DNA from: Saliphagus infecundisoli
GTDB taxonomy: Archaea > Halobacteriota > Halobacteria > Halobacteriales > Natrialbaceae
Direction of reading: 5' to 3'
NCBI RefSeq assembly: GCF_020177375.1
Contig: NZ_JAIWHV010000010.1
Coordinates: 35,244-99,243 of the forward strand
Length of the DNA stretch: 64,000 nucleotides
The position numbers were made by a program, and so were the translations under genes. The notes under the pieces are model-generated. The model did not search any database and was not told the origin of the DNA. It saw nothing but the letters and a program-made list of their open reading frames with translations. Shown piece after piece: positions 9,714 through 19,026 of this stretch. The stretch's first letter is position 1, and each line of letters begins with the position of its first letter.

Positions 9714-9995
9714 ATGGAGGCCGTTCTGTGGTACGTGCTCACGGGGACGCGGGGCGGGCCCAACCGCCTCCGGATCCTCGATGCGCTCGACGCGAAGCCA
9801 CGGAACGCGAACCAGCTCGCCGAGGCCCTCGAGCTCGATTACAAGACGGTCCGCCACCACCTGGACGTGCTCGTCGAGAACGGGATCCTGCGGACGAGCG
9901 GCGACGACTACGGCGCCGTCTACCTCCCGACCGAGCGGGCGAACCACAACTGGGACACCGTCGAGGAGATCATGGAGTCAATGGACGAACTATGA
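9714..9995 (+). CDS. Winged-helix HTH transcriptional regulator (ArsR-like)
   Basis: The 93-residue protein is essentially one winged-helix domain. NRLRILDALDAKPRNANQLA and the recognition-helix segment YKTVRHHLDVLVENGIL are typical of archaeal ArsR/MarR-type regulators. No metal-binding Cys motif is visible. The small membrane protein gene follows after 49 bases. HTH plus small membrane protein pairs are common in Halobacteria and may form a membrane-linked sensing unit, but that role is inferred. Confidence 0.82.
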   Translation: MEAVLWYVLTGTRGGPNRLRILDALDAKPRNANQLAEALELDYKTVRHHLDVLVENGILRTSGDDYGAVYLPTERANHNWDTVEEIMESMDEL

Positions 9996-10044
9996 ACGGA
10001 TTTGGGACAGCGTATATCCCCACGGGATTGCAAGGAGGGGTTGG

Positions 10045-10350
10045 ATGTCGATCTGGATAGACGCGGCACGGCTCTCGACGGCCGTCAACGTCCTCATCCT
10101 CCTCGCGCTGAGTTACATCTGGGCGCGAAACTACCTCCGGATCCGCTCGAAACACGTCATGGGGCTGCTGATCTTCGCGCTCCTCCTGCTCGCCGAGAAC
10201 GCCCTCGCGTTCTACTACTACCTCATCCATGAGGACCTCTCTGCCTGGTTCGCCACCGGCGTCCCGGTCATCGCCTGGCGCGCGATGTTGATCCTCCACG
10301 TCCTCGAGACGGCCGCGCTCGCCTTCCTGCTGTGGGTCACCTGGGAGTAA
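10045..10350 (+). CDS. Small three-span membrane protein paired with the HTH regulator
   Basis: The 101-residue protein begins MSIWIDAARLSTAVNVL. It has three hydrophobic segments, about residues 8-28, 37-57 and 68-98. The GGAGG-like sequence AAGGAGGGG at 10032-10040 precedes the ATG at 10045 by about five bases and looks like a real Shine-Dalgarno site. It resembles haloarchaeal DUF7521-type proteins found next to HTH genes, though I am unsure of the family number. It probably anchors or modulates the upstream regulator. Confidence 0.72.
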   Translation: MSIWIDAARLSTAVNVLILLALSYIWARNYLRIRSKHVMGLLIFALLLLAENALAFYYYLIHEDLSAWFATGVPVIAWRAMLILHVLETAALAFLLWVTWE

Positions 10351-10500
10351 TCACGGACGTCTCGATCCCCCGTTCGTCTCTCGCCGTCGATGGTGCGTGT
10401 AGGGAGGGTTCGCCCGTTGTGGGCCCAAATTGGGTGAGAGTTCGGTAAATCTTCATACGTGTTTCGGGGGTCCGTTCTGATGCGCTTCGAGCGCACCACC

Positions 10501-11211
10501 ATGACCGACGAGAGATCCACGGACGACGACACAGCACAGTCACGGTTCAACAGCTCCTCGCGGCGGCGCTTCCTCGGCACGTCGGCGCTGCTCGGCGCGG
10601 GCGCACTCGCCGCGACGGCGCCGGCATCGGCGACCACCCTGACCTCCATGGACGGCCACGACGGAAGCGAGGGGACCGACGACGGCCCCTCCGACGCCGA
10701 CATCCTGAACTTCGCGCGAACGCTCGAGTTCCTCGAGGCCCGCTTCTACCGGGAGGGCCTCGATACGATCGGCGAGCACGACCTCCACTGTTCGGAGCCC
10801 CTCCGGATGATCGGCGGCCCGATCCAGGACGACGCCTACGGGGAGCTCCGGGTCATCCAGGCCCACGAGGAGGCCCACGTCGAGGCCCTCGGGGACGCGA
10901 TCGAGGGACTGGGCGGCGAGCCGGTCGCCGAACCCGAGTTCGACTTCGGGACGGCGACCGAGGACCCCGTGGAGTTCCTCGCGACCGCCGCGACCCTCGA
11001 GACCACCGGCGTCGCCGCCTACGCCGGCGCGGCCCCGCTGATCGAGAACGCCGAGTTGATCCCCTCCGCGCTGGGCATCCACAGCGTCGAGGCCCGCCAC
11101 AGCTCGTTCCTGAACGTGCTCAACGGCGAGAGCGGGTTCCCCGAGGCCGTCGACCAGCCGCTGACGATGGACGAGGTCCTCGAACGCGCCGGTCCCTTCA
11201 TCGTCGAATAA
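10501..11211 (+). CDS. Tat-signal ferritin-like domain protein
   Basis: The 236-residue protein has a Tat signal (SSRRRFLGTSALLGAGALAA, residues 19-38). The rest is largely alpha-helical, with a ferritin-like pattern: FARTLEFLEARFYREGL near residue 65, then QAHEEAHVEAL, ATLETTGVAAYAG and HSVEARHSSF with spaced Glu and His. This matches secreted ferritin-like (dessication-related/DUF4439-like) proteins, which may store iron or detoxify oxidants, although function is not established. ATGs at 10459, 10480 and 10501 are all in frame. A TATA-like stretch near 10445-10455 would also allow the start at 10480. Confidence 0.82.
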   Translation: MTDERSTDDDTAQSRFNSSSRRRFLGTSALLGAGALAATAPASATTLTSMDGHDGSEGTDDGPSDADILNFARTLEFLEARFYREGLDTIGEHDLHCSEPLRMIGGPIQDDAYGELRVIQAHEEAHVEALGDAIEGLGGEPVAEPEFDFGTATEDPVEFLATAATLETTGVAAYAGAAPLIENAELIPSALGIHSVEARHSSFLNVLNGESGFPEAVDQPLTMDEVLERAGPFIVE

Positions 11212-11294
11212 CCCTCGTCGAGCCGTTTTCACCCCCGCTGGCGCCCTGCCCGGTTCGAGCGGTCCCGTTCTCTAGCTGCCGTGGCACCCCTCAA

Positions 11295-11873
11295 TCATGC
11301 ACCGAGGACGATCCCCGAGACGCCGAGGAAGACGAGCATCCCGCAGACGTCGACGACGTTCGTGACGATCGGGATCGTGGTGTCGTCGGGGTCGATCCCG
11401 AGGCGGTAGGAGGCGTAGGTCGTCGCCAGACTGAAGACGATGGCGATGACGGCGACCGACATCCCGCTGGCGAGCGAGATGACGAGCAGGGTCGGGAGGG
11501 GCAGTCCGAAGCCGAAGGCGGCGCCGACGGCGTAGGCGCCGACCGCCAGCGCCGTAAAGACCGTCGCCGCGAGCGCGAGGATCGCACCGACGTTGGCCCA
11601 CAGAACCCGGTCGGTGGGAGAGATCTCGGTCGTCCCCAGGTGAAAGCGGGTCGTGAGTCGCGCCGAGAGGATCGCCCCCAGGTTGCCCCCCGTCCCGATC
11701 ATCGTCGGCACCATCACCGCGAGGATGCCGTACTCCGCGAGTAGCGCCTCGGCGTCCTCCAGGGTGATCCCCGCGGCGAGGACGACGGTCGAGAGCACGA
11801 CGAGCAACGGGAACATGGTTCGGACGATGTGTCGGGCGTCCCAGCTTCCCAGCGCCCCCTTCGGGACGGCCAT
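11295..11873 (-). CDS. MgtE/SLC41-type divalent cation transporter, second half-size subunit
   Basis: The 192-residue protein matches one MgtE integral-membrane domain, with about five membrane spans. The segment MVPTMIGTGGNLGAILSARL near residue 54 is the conserved Mg2+-pore region of MgtE/SLC41 proteins. It lacks the cytoplasmic N and CBS domains that gate bacterial MgtE. Its start codon overlaps the stop of the partner gene (ATGA at 11871-11874 on the minus strand). The two half-size proteins probably make a heterodimeric channel or transporter for Mg2+ or a similar ion. Confidence 0.88.
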   Translation of the reverse strand: MAVPKGALGSWDARHIVRTMFPLLVVLSTVVLAAGITLEDAEALLAEYGILAVMVPTMIGTGGNLGAILSARLTTRFHLGTTEISPTDRVLWANVGAILALAATVFTALAVGAYAVGAAFGFGLPLPTLLVISLASGMSVAVIAIVFSLATTYASYRLGIDPDDTTIPIVTNVVDVCGMLVFLGVSGIVLGA

Positions 11874-12442
11874 CAGGCGATCACCTCGACGATCAGGACC
11901 GACAACAGCAGGAAGACCATCCCGAACACGTCACCCAGGGTGGTGACGATCGGCCCCACGAGGTTGTCGGGGTCGTAGCCGCGTTCGTAGCCCACGAAGA
12001 TCAGCGCCAGGAGTCCGCCGATCAGCACGACCGAGGTCAATACCCCCGAGAGAAGCATGATGGCGACGAACTCGGCGAGGGCCGCCGACTCCCAGCCCAG
12101 TACGAAGAGCGCGATCCGGGTGAGCACGGCGATGACGACCGAGATCCCGACGGCGTTGACGAAGGAGGCGACGACCGCGTTGACCAGCCGCTCGTCCCAG
12201 GCGAACCGCGGCTCGATCAGGCCCTGGTGGAGTCCGCTGGAGATCCGTCCGCCGAGGGCGCCGTAGACGTTCCCCCTGGTGGCCAGGAAGACGGGCACCA
12301 TCACGAGGAGTCCGGGAAACCGCGCGACGCTCTCGACGACTTCCTCTAGGACCACGCCCGAGAAGAGCCCGCCACAGAGCGCGACCAGCAGGACCGGGAG
12401 CGCCTCGCGGTAGATCGACCAGAGCTCCGTCCGGGCGTCCAT
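11873..12442 (-). CDS. MgtE/SLC41-type divalent cation transporter, first half-size subunit
   Basis: The 189-residue membrane protein is paralogous to the downstream gene. The pore motif reads MVPVFLATRGNVYGALGGRI near residue 48. Five or so membrane spans are predicted and no CBS domain is present. As the upstream cistron of a two-gene unit it is transcribed first and coupled by a four-base overlap. Known family members carry Mg2+ and sometimes other divalent ions down the membrane potential. Why Halobacteria keep this as two small proteins is not known. Confidence 0.88.
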   Translation of the reverse strand: MDARTELWSIYREALPVLLVALCGGLFSGVVLEEVVESVARFPGLLVMVPVFLATRGNVYGALGGRISSGLHQGLIEPRFAWDERLVNAVVASFVNAVGISVVIAVLTRIALFVLGWESAALAEFVAIMLLSGVLTSVVLIGGLLALIFVGYERGYDPDNLVGPIVTTLGDVFGMVFLLLSVLIVEVIA

Positions 12443-12512
12443 ACCGCTTGCTTCCCGACTCCGGTGTTAAATCTGGCGGGACCCCTGCGGAGAACGGGTA
12501 CGGGGAGCAGTC

Positions 12513-12914
12513 TCAGATCGGGCCCGACCCCGGGCTCTCGCGGTAGGAGCCGAGCAGTTCCTCCAGGATGATACACTCCTGGTCGGTCGGGTCGTAGTGG
12601 GTATCGATGAAGCGCTCGGCGGCCTCGTAGTCGCTCCGGAGGCCGTGTTTCCGGACGGTAATGACGGCGTCGAGAAAGAAGGTGCCGCCGTCGGTACCGA
12701 ACGCGACTTCGGGGTCGGCGCTGTCGATGTCGAGTTCGGACTTGATCTCGTCGTAGTTGAACGTCTCGGGCTCGTGATCGGAATCGATGAGGGTCAGGAC
12801 GTACTCCGCGGAGAACCGGTAGAACTCCGACTTGCTCTCGAACATACCGTCTTCGACGAGGCCGTCGATCCGGTCGACGACCGCGTCGGGATATCTGACG
12901 GTATCCTTCGCCAT
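12513..12914 (-). CDS. Ribbon-helix-helix (CopG-like) DNA-binding protein
   Basis: The 133-residue protein opens with MAKDTVRYPDAVVDRIDGLVEDGMF, a strand-helix-helix pattern followed by SKSEFYRFSAEYVL, matching an RHH/CopG domain in the first 50 residues. The rest is acidic and unassigned, with one Cys. I start at the ATG at 12914. An open frame continues to 13061 but without supporting homology. It is probably a dimeric repressor or nucleoid-associated regulator. It is transcribed on its own toward the MgtE genes, 70 bases away. Confidence 0.8.
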   Translation of the reverse strand: MAKDTVRYPDAVVDRIDGLVEDGMFESKSEFYRFSAEYVLTLIDSDHEPETFNYDEIKSELDIDSADPEVAFGTDGGTFFLDAVITVRKHGLRSDYEAAERFIDTHYDPTDQECIILEELLGSYRESPGSGPI

Positions 12915-13081
12915 ACCCTCACTATCTCGGGCCGAGATAATGATTGTTTCGGCATCTCGTCGCGGGGAGAAACGTCTGACGTACGGTTCGTGACGGAGTC
13001 GGGTCCGTCGGCGGATCCCGTTCTCGGCGGCGACCCATCGGAGAGACGAACATCGGATCACTCACCGGTTTCGCCACAACA

Positions 13082-13152
13082 GTGCGCCGGCCGGGATTTG
13101 AACCCGGGCCATGAGCTTGGAAGGCTCAGGTCCTACCACTAGACCACCGGCG
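13082..13152 (-). tRNA. tRNA-Gly (anticodon TCC)
   Basis: Read on the minus strand from 13152, the acceptor stem GCGCCGG pairs with CCGGCGC, followed by discriminator A. The T arm reads CGGGTTCAAATCCCG. The anticodon stem TGAGC/GCTCA encloses the loop CTTCCAA, giving anticodon TCC. Length is 71 bases, CCA is not encoded and no intron is visible. The 3' end faces the RHH gene. Confidence 0.95.
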
Positions 13153-13204
13153 CGCGCCGTCGCGGTCGCCCGCCACGGAACAGCCATCCCTTTTCGTCGT
13201 TCGC

Positions 13205-13876
13205 TTAAGGGCGTTTCTGTTCCGGTGTGACGACCGCATAACAGTTCCCCTTCGCGGTCCAGACCTCCTCGACGGCGAGGCTACTCTCCGCGAGATCCGC
13301 TTCGAACTCCGCGGGCGCGTAGATGTGGTAGAACCGACCGACGACGGTGCCATCGGGGAGCGTCCAGTCGACGGTCGTGTCGAACCCTTCCTCGCCGGCT
13401 TCGTCTCCCCTCTCGTTCGCGAACTTGTCGTGGGTCGTCGCCCAGACGCTCACCAGGGCCCGGCCACCGGGGGCGAGGGCCCGCGCGAGTTCGTCCAAAC
13501 TCCCGATCCTGGCTGCCCGGCTCGGCAGATGGTGGAGGGTCGCAACGTAGGTAGCGAGGTTCACTGCTCTCGAGGCGATCGGGAGGGCGCTCGCGTCGGC
13601 CTGGATCGGGTCGATACCGAACCCGCGCTCGCCGGCCCGGTCGCGGCCGGTCTCGAGCAGCCCGCGGCTGAGGTCGACGGCGAGGACGCGGTCGGCCCGC
13701 TCGGCAAGGAGTTCGGCGTGGCGGCAGTTGCCACAGCCGAGATCGAGGCCGGCTCCGGCGGGGTCGGCGTCGGCGACGAACGTCTCGACTTCGGGCCAGG
13801 GGTGTTCGCGCGTCGCGGCGAAGTGGGTCGCGATCCGGTCGTAGGTCGCACGGACGTCGTCGCGCCCCTCGTTCAT
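13205..13876 (-). CDS. Trm9/ALKBH8-like SAM-dependent tRNA methyltransferase
   Basis: The 223-residue class I methyltransferase opens with VRATYDRIATHFAATREHPW, closely like the start of yeast Trm9 and ALKBH8 methyltransferases. SAM motif I is GLDLGCGNCRHA near residue 42, and ATYVATLHHL is motif IV. The late motif VGRFYHIYAPAEFE also fits Trm9. Trm9 methylates carboxymethyluridine at the tRNA wobble base; an archaeal equivalent is plausible but unproven. The adjacent tRNA-Gly(TCC) gene has a wobble U, which may be coincidence. Confidence 0.78.
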   Translation of the reverse strand: MNEGRDDVRATYDRIATHFAATREHPWPEVETFVADADPAGAGLDLGCGNCRHAELLAERADRVLAVDLSRGLLETGRDRAGERGFGIDPIQADASALPIASRAVNLATYVATLHHLPSRAARIGSLDELARALAPGGRALVSVWATTHDKFANERGDEAGEEGFDTTVDWTLPDGTVVGRFYHIYAPAEFEADLAESSLAVEEVWTAKGNCYAVVTPEQKRP

Positions 13877-13973
13877 GGTCGATCCAGGAGAGCGACGTCC
13901 TAAAGGATTCCCGCCCGCCGGCGATGGCGGGCGTTACGTTCATACCGTGGGAGGCCTAACTGGGAGACAGGTA

Positions 13974-14444
13974 ATGAGGCGCGAGCACTTCACGCTTGAG
14001 GTCAGCAACGTCGGCTGGATCGACGCCGGCGGCGAACCCCGAAAACCGACCGTATCGATCGATTTCACCGGTCCGGAGTCGATGCTTCGCGAGCGCCTCA
14101 CCGGAGCCGACGGCGAACCCCTGGAGGCCGGTCAGACCGACGTCTCGCTTCGACTCCAGGGCTCGCTTGGCACGGAGACGACCGGCGTCGTCAGCGTCAC
14201 CAACCGCGTCACCGGTGACTTCGTCCTCGAACTCAACGAGGAGGCCGAGGACGTCCTTTCCTTTATCCGTGCGGCCCGGGGCTACGGCGAGACGGCGACC
14301 GACGACGACGGCCGGTACGTCGTCGAGATCGCCGCCGACGGCGAGGCGTTCGCCACCTACGACAAACGGACCTTCCTCGTCTACGACGACGAGGGGAATT
14401 TGTTGCGCCAGCACAGCCTCATCCCCAGCGGTGTCGAACTCTAG
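13974..14444 (+). CDS. Haloarchaeal conserved protein (DUF5793-like)
   Basis: The 156-residue acidic protein begins MRREHFTLEVSNVGWID and is predicted to be mostly beta-strand, with no signal or membrane segment. I recognise it as the conserved haloarchaeal family DUF5793, whose function is unknown. The ATG at 13974 fits this family; a longer in-frame start at 13875 lacks support. It is 31 bases upstream of the CARF-like regulator and probably co-transcribed with it. This is the only functional hint. Confidence 0.72.
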   Translation: MRREHFTLEVSNVGWIDAGGEPRKPTVSIDFTGPESMLRERLTGADGEPLEAGQTDVSLRLQGSLGTETTGVVSVTNRVTGDFVLELNEEAEDVLSFIRAARGYGETATDDDGRYVVEIAADGEAFATYDKRTFLVYDDEGNLLRQHSLIPSGVEL

Positions 14445-14475
14445 GGCTTATCACTCGGCCGACCCACCTTCGGGT

Positions 14476-15420
<945 letters not shown>

Positions 15421-15452
15421 CTCGCCCGACCGACCGGTTCCCGAAACCAGCG

Positions 15453-18029
15453 CTATTCTCCCGACCTCATCCGCACCAGAACCCGCTCGCGGACGACCAG
15501 CAGGCAGGGCAGAACGGTCAGACAGGCGACGAACGCGAAGACGATGCTCAGTCCCGTGACGAGCCCGAAGCGCTGGAGCGGCGGCGCGAGCGCCAGCGCC
15601 AGCACGCCGAAGCCCGCTGCGGTCGTGAGCGCACTTCCCAGTAGGGCGCCGCCGGTTCCGGTGATCGTCGCGGCGAGTGCGTCCTCGAGCGAGTCACGAT
15701 CCTCCCGTTCCGAGACGAACCGCTCGCCGACGTGGATGCTGTAATCCACTCCGAGCCCGATCGCGAGGCTCGTGATGACGGCGGTCTCGCTGTTGAAGGG
15801 GAGCTCGAGGAGCGCCATCGCCCCGAGCAGCCAGGCGAGGGCGGCGACGACCGGCGCGAGCGTGATCGCTCCCAGGGTGAGCGTGCGGTGGCGAACCCAG
15901 TAGAGGACCGTGAGGAAGGCGAGGATGACGACCAGCGTCACCGCGAACGCCTGGACGAGCGTTTCCAGCAGGGCGTCCTGAATCACCGCGGTCGTCACGG
16001 GACCGCCGGCGGCCGTCGCCGTCACCGGCGCGTCCGATTCGATCGCTGCAGCGAGCGCGCGGGTGTCCTCGGCGACGGCCTGGGCGGGCGCGTCGCCCCG
16101 AACGGAGACCAGCAGGCGAGCCGATTCGTAGCCGCCGCCGTCCGTTCGCTCGATGACGGTCGAAGCCCGGTCGGCATCGACCTCGAAGAGGACGTCGTAG
16201 AGCCCCGCGACGTCCTCGTCGGGGAGGCCGTCGCCGTCCGCGTCGCGTTCGTCAAGGGCAGCAGCGACCGACTCGTTGTCGCCTGCGATTCCCCGGACGA
16301 CCCTCGCCGGGCTCTCGATCGCGGGAGTGCCGTCGGCCCGGAGGGCGATCGTCTCGCCCTCCGCGGCGGCCGTCGCGTCGTCGATCGCGGCGAGCGCGGC
16401 GGGGTCGGTGACGTCCCCGCGTATCAGTACCTGTGACTGGCTTCCCTCCCCGCGCTCGCGGAAGTTGTCGCCCAGGTATTCGGCGTCGTCACTGATGGTG
16501 TAGGTGTCGGGCGCGAGCGGTCCCGGCAGGGATTTGGCCCACTTGGGGGCGTCCTCCGGGAGGAAGTCGGCCTGGTTGAACTCCGTGTCGATGCCCGTCG
16601 CGCCGTAGGCGCCGCCGGCAGCGAGCAGGAGCGCCACTAAAACGACTGCGAGTGGTGCCCGGCGGACGCCCGCGACGACGCCCGACAGCGCCCGGCCGAC
16701 GAGGCCGCCCCCGACACCGAACGGCGGTTTCGCGCGGTCGCGGCCGAAGCGTCCCTCGAGGACCGAATCGACCTCGACTTTCAGTGCGGGGACGAACACG
16801 CCGAAGACGACGAACGTCGCGAGGATCCCACCCGCAGAGAGGACGGCGAAGTCCTGGATCGCCGGCAGCGGGCTGACGTAGTTCGAGAGGAAGCCGACGG
16901 CCGTCGAGAACGTCGCGGCGGCGAGCGCGAGGGTGACGCCCCCGAGTCCGAGGACCATGCCCCTCGCGGCGCCGATCGATCCGGGGTCGCCCGTCTCCCG
17001 TCCCGATCCCCCGTCGAGCATCCCCCGTCTGGCCTCCCGGTAGCGCATCACGACGTGCAACGAGTAGTCGATCGCGAGCCCGATCAACAGGAACGGAACC
17101 GCGATCAGAAGCTGGCTCGACGGCACCTCGAGCCAGCCCTGGATGCCCGCGAGCCAGGCGAGCACGAGTGCGATCCCGAGGAAGGCGATCAGCACGTCGG
17201 CGACGTCTCGGTAGGTGATCGCGAGGATCGAGAGGACGAGGACGAACGCGACGGGCGTGATGATCGCGAAGCTGTCGCCGACGGCACTCGAACTCGCCGC
17301 GTCGGTGATCCCTTGCCCGAAGACGAAGGCGTCCTCGAACCGTTCTTCGACCAGCGACTCGATCTCGACCTGGGCGTCGTACGCGAGTCCGGGGTCCTCG
17401 TCGGGGCTGCCGTCGTTTTCCTGAAAGACGAACGTGATCCGGGCATCGGCGTCGGTGGTGCCGGGTTCGTAGTCGGCCGGCAGGAACTCGTAGGGATCGC
17501 CCTGGACGTCAGCGTCGGGGTCGAGCACGTCGGCGAGGAGCGCCTCGACCTCCTCCTCGGAGCGGTCCTCGATGGCCTCGACTTGCTCGGCGAGATCGGG
17601 CTGGCTCGCGTCGGGCGGACCCTCGCTCTCGGCGGCACGGTCCTCGAAGACCGCGCCCGTCGCGACGACGTTCTCGAGACCGACGAACCCCTCGTCGGTC
17701 AGCGTCCCGTTGATCGACTCGTTGGCCCGTGCCTCCTCCTGGAGACGTAAGGAGTCGAGCAGTGACTCGCGGGTGAGGACGTCGCCGTCCTCGTCGCGGA
17801 CGACGATCTGTGCGACGACCGTGTCGTCGGTGCCGTATCGCTCCTCGATCTCCTCGACGGCCCGGGTCTCCTCGGAATCGACGTCGAACTGGCCGATGCC
17901 GCCCTCCTCGCTGTCGCCGACGACCGCTCCCGCGGCGACGGCGAGGGTGACGAGGAGAAGGGCGAGGACGACGAGTTTGCTGTGGCCGACGACGAGCCCT
18001 GCATAGCGATCGGCGAGGTTCCCCCTCAC
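15453..18029 (-). CDS. RND-superfamily (MMPL-type) exporter
   Basis: The 858-residue membrane protein has the RND pattern of two repeats. Each has one N-terminal span, a large extracytoplasmic domain and a five- or six-span block. Sterol-sensing/MMPL-like segments read GLAIDYSLHVVMRYREA near residue 317 and IGLGVDYSIHVGERFVSE near 755, with the paired GxxxDY motif. Substrates of archaeal MMPL proteins (lipids, small molecules or protein partners) are mostly unknown. The start is a GTG at 18029; no in-frame ATG is close upstream. It is monocistronic, converging on the CARF-like regulator gene. Confidence 0.9.
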   Translation of the reverse strand: MRGNLADRYAGLVVGHSKLVVLALLLVTLAVAAGAVVGDSEEGGIGQFDVDSEETRAVEEIEERYGTDDTVVAQIVVRDEDGDVLTRESLLDSLRLQEEARANESINGTLTDEGFVGLENVVATGAVFEDRAAESEGPPDASQPDLAEQVEAIEDRSEEEVEALLADVLDPDADVQGDPYEFLPADYEPGTTDADARITFVFQENDGSPDEDPGLAYDAQVEIESLVEERFEDAFVFGQGITDAASSSAVGDSFAIITPVAFVLVLSILAITYRDVADVLIAFLGIALVLAWLAGIQGWLEVPSSQLLIAVPFLLIGLAIDYSLHVVMRYREARRGMLDGGSGRETGDPGSIGAARGMVLGLGGVTLALAAATFSTAVGFLSNYVSPLPAIQDFAVLSAGGILATFVVFGVFVPALKVEVDSVLEGRFGRDRAKPPFGVGGGLVGRALSGVVAGVRRAPLAVVLVALLLAAGGAYGATGIDTEFNQADFLPEDAPKWAKSLPGPLAPDTYTISDDAEYLGDNFRERGEGSQSQVLIRGDVTDPAALAAIDDATAAAEGETIALRADGTPAIESPARVVRGIAGDNESVAAALDERDADGDGLPDEDVAGLYDVLFEVDADRASTVIERTDGGGYESARLLVSVRGDAPAQAVAEDTRALAAAIESDAPVTATAAGGPVTTAVIQDALLETLVQAFAVTLVVILAFLTVLYWVRHRTLTLGAITLAPVVAALAWLLGAMALLELPFNSETAVITSLAIGLGVDYSIHVGERFVSEREDRDSLEDALAATITGTGGALLGSALTTAAGFGVLALALAPPLQRFGLVTGLSIVFAFVACLTVLPCLLVVRERVLVRMRSGE

Positions 18030-18152
18030 GATCGCCGCCTCCCGGCTCTCTCCACTCTGCGTCCGACGTCCCTCCGACTCATACCCTGCCTCGGATCCGA
18101 GCCTTCATAGCCGTTCGGATGAAACTGGATTTTGTATAATCCATACCCGATT

Positions 18153-18779
18153 ATGAATACCGATACCTCGCGCGATCGCGGCATTCTGAGTCCCGCCGAT
18201 CGTGCCTACCTGCTCGGCGAACGGGAGATGAGCCACGACCAGTCGGCGCGCAACGCCGAGGCGCGGATCCGCCGGCGGATACGGGACGCGATCCTCGACT
18301 TCGACCTCCTCCTCCATACCCTGCCCGCGAAGGACCGCCGGCAGGTGTTCGACGAGGTCGCGACCGACCCCGAACTGCTGGACGGACTGCGGGCGATGGT
18401 CGCGTTCACCTACGTCGGCACCAAAGAGCAGGGCCTCGACTTCGAGGACGTGCTCGTCCCCGCGGTCAGAAACTCCGAGGAGGCCTACGCCGCCAAACGG
18501 TTCGACGCCACCGCCGACGTCGAGGTCACGTTTTCGGTCGAAACCAGCGTCAAAGAAAACATCCGGGAGGTCGCTGCCAGTCTCCAGGCCGGCGAGCCCG
18601 TCACCCCCGGCGCGCTGTTCTCGCTGGTCATGCAGGGAGAGTACGACCCCGCGGACCACGACGAGATCACGCTCGTCGGCACCGAGGGGGTCGACGACCA
18701 GTTCCTCGCCCGGCTCGCGGAGTACCTCGAGGCCGACCTCGAGCGGGTGAGCGACTCGCGGGCCGTCCTGGGGCGGTGA
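18153..18779 (+). CDS. Haloarchaeal hypothetical protein
   Basis: The 208-residue soluble protein begins MNTDTSRDRGILSPADRAYL. The first 100 residues are helical and basic-acidic (MSHDQSARNAEARIRRRIRD), suggesting nucleic-acid or protein contact. Residues about 105-190 contain a predicted beta-rich part. No catalytic motif is obvious. Similar LSPADR...LGE proteins are widespread in Halobacteria and uncharacterised. A TATA-like TTGTATAA at 18132-18139 is only about 18 bases before this ATG, so the start or the promoter assignment is uncertain. Confidence 0.65.
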   Translation: MNTDTSRDRGILSPADRAYLLGEREMSHDQSARNAEARIRRRIRDAILDFDLLLHTLPAKDRRQVFDEVATDPELLDGLRAMVAFTYVGTKEQGLDFEDVLVPAVRNSEEAYAAKRFDATADVEVTFSVETSVKENIREVAASLQAGEPVTPGALFSLVMQGEYDPADHDEITLVGTEGVDDQFLARLAEYLEADLERVSDSRAVLGR

Positions 18780-19026
18780 CGGCGGCGACGCGAAAAAGCT
18801 AACACGGCGGTCCGCCCAGTAGGAGTATGGACGAGCCCGTCGCGATCGGCGCGAACGGTCACACCACCGTCTTCGTAGGGGCCCCGTAGCCCCACCTCTT
18901 CACCGCGATTCGACGGATGTATTGTCGCCGACCGGAACCAGCCACACAACGACCAGTATCACCGATGTACGAGAAACCGTTCCCGACGACACGACAGAAC
19001 CGACGCCCGCCGCGGGCGGTGAGAGC
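18780..19026 (+). promoter_or_regulatory. Upstream region of valS with a 20-codon open frame
   Basis: This 247-base gap precedes valS. A TATA-like GAAAAAGCTA near 18791-18800 could start a transcript around 18825. At 18827-18889 an ATG...TAG frame would encode only 20 residues (MDEPVAIGANGHTTVFVGAP). If transcription starts there, valS has a leader of about 200 bases. I see no known riboswitch and no strong hairpin, and the short frame may be chance. Confidence 0.25.

Noticed and set aside
7710..9947. A 745-codon minus-strand frame opposite the carbamoyltransferase
   Set aside because: It is a mirror of codon bias in the real gene, with low-complexity Arg/Gly/Val-rich translation and no family match.
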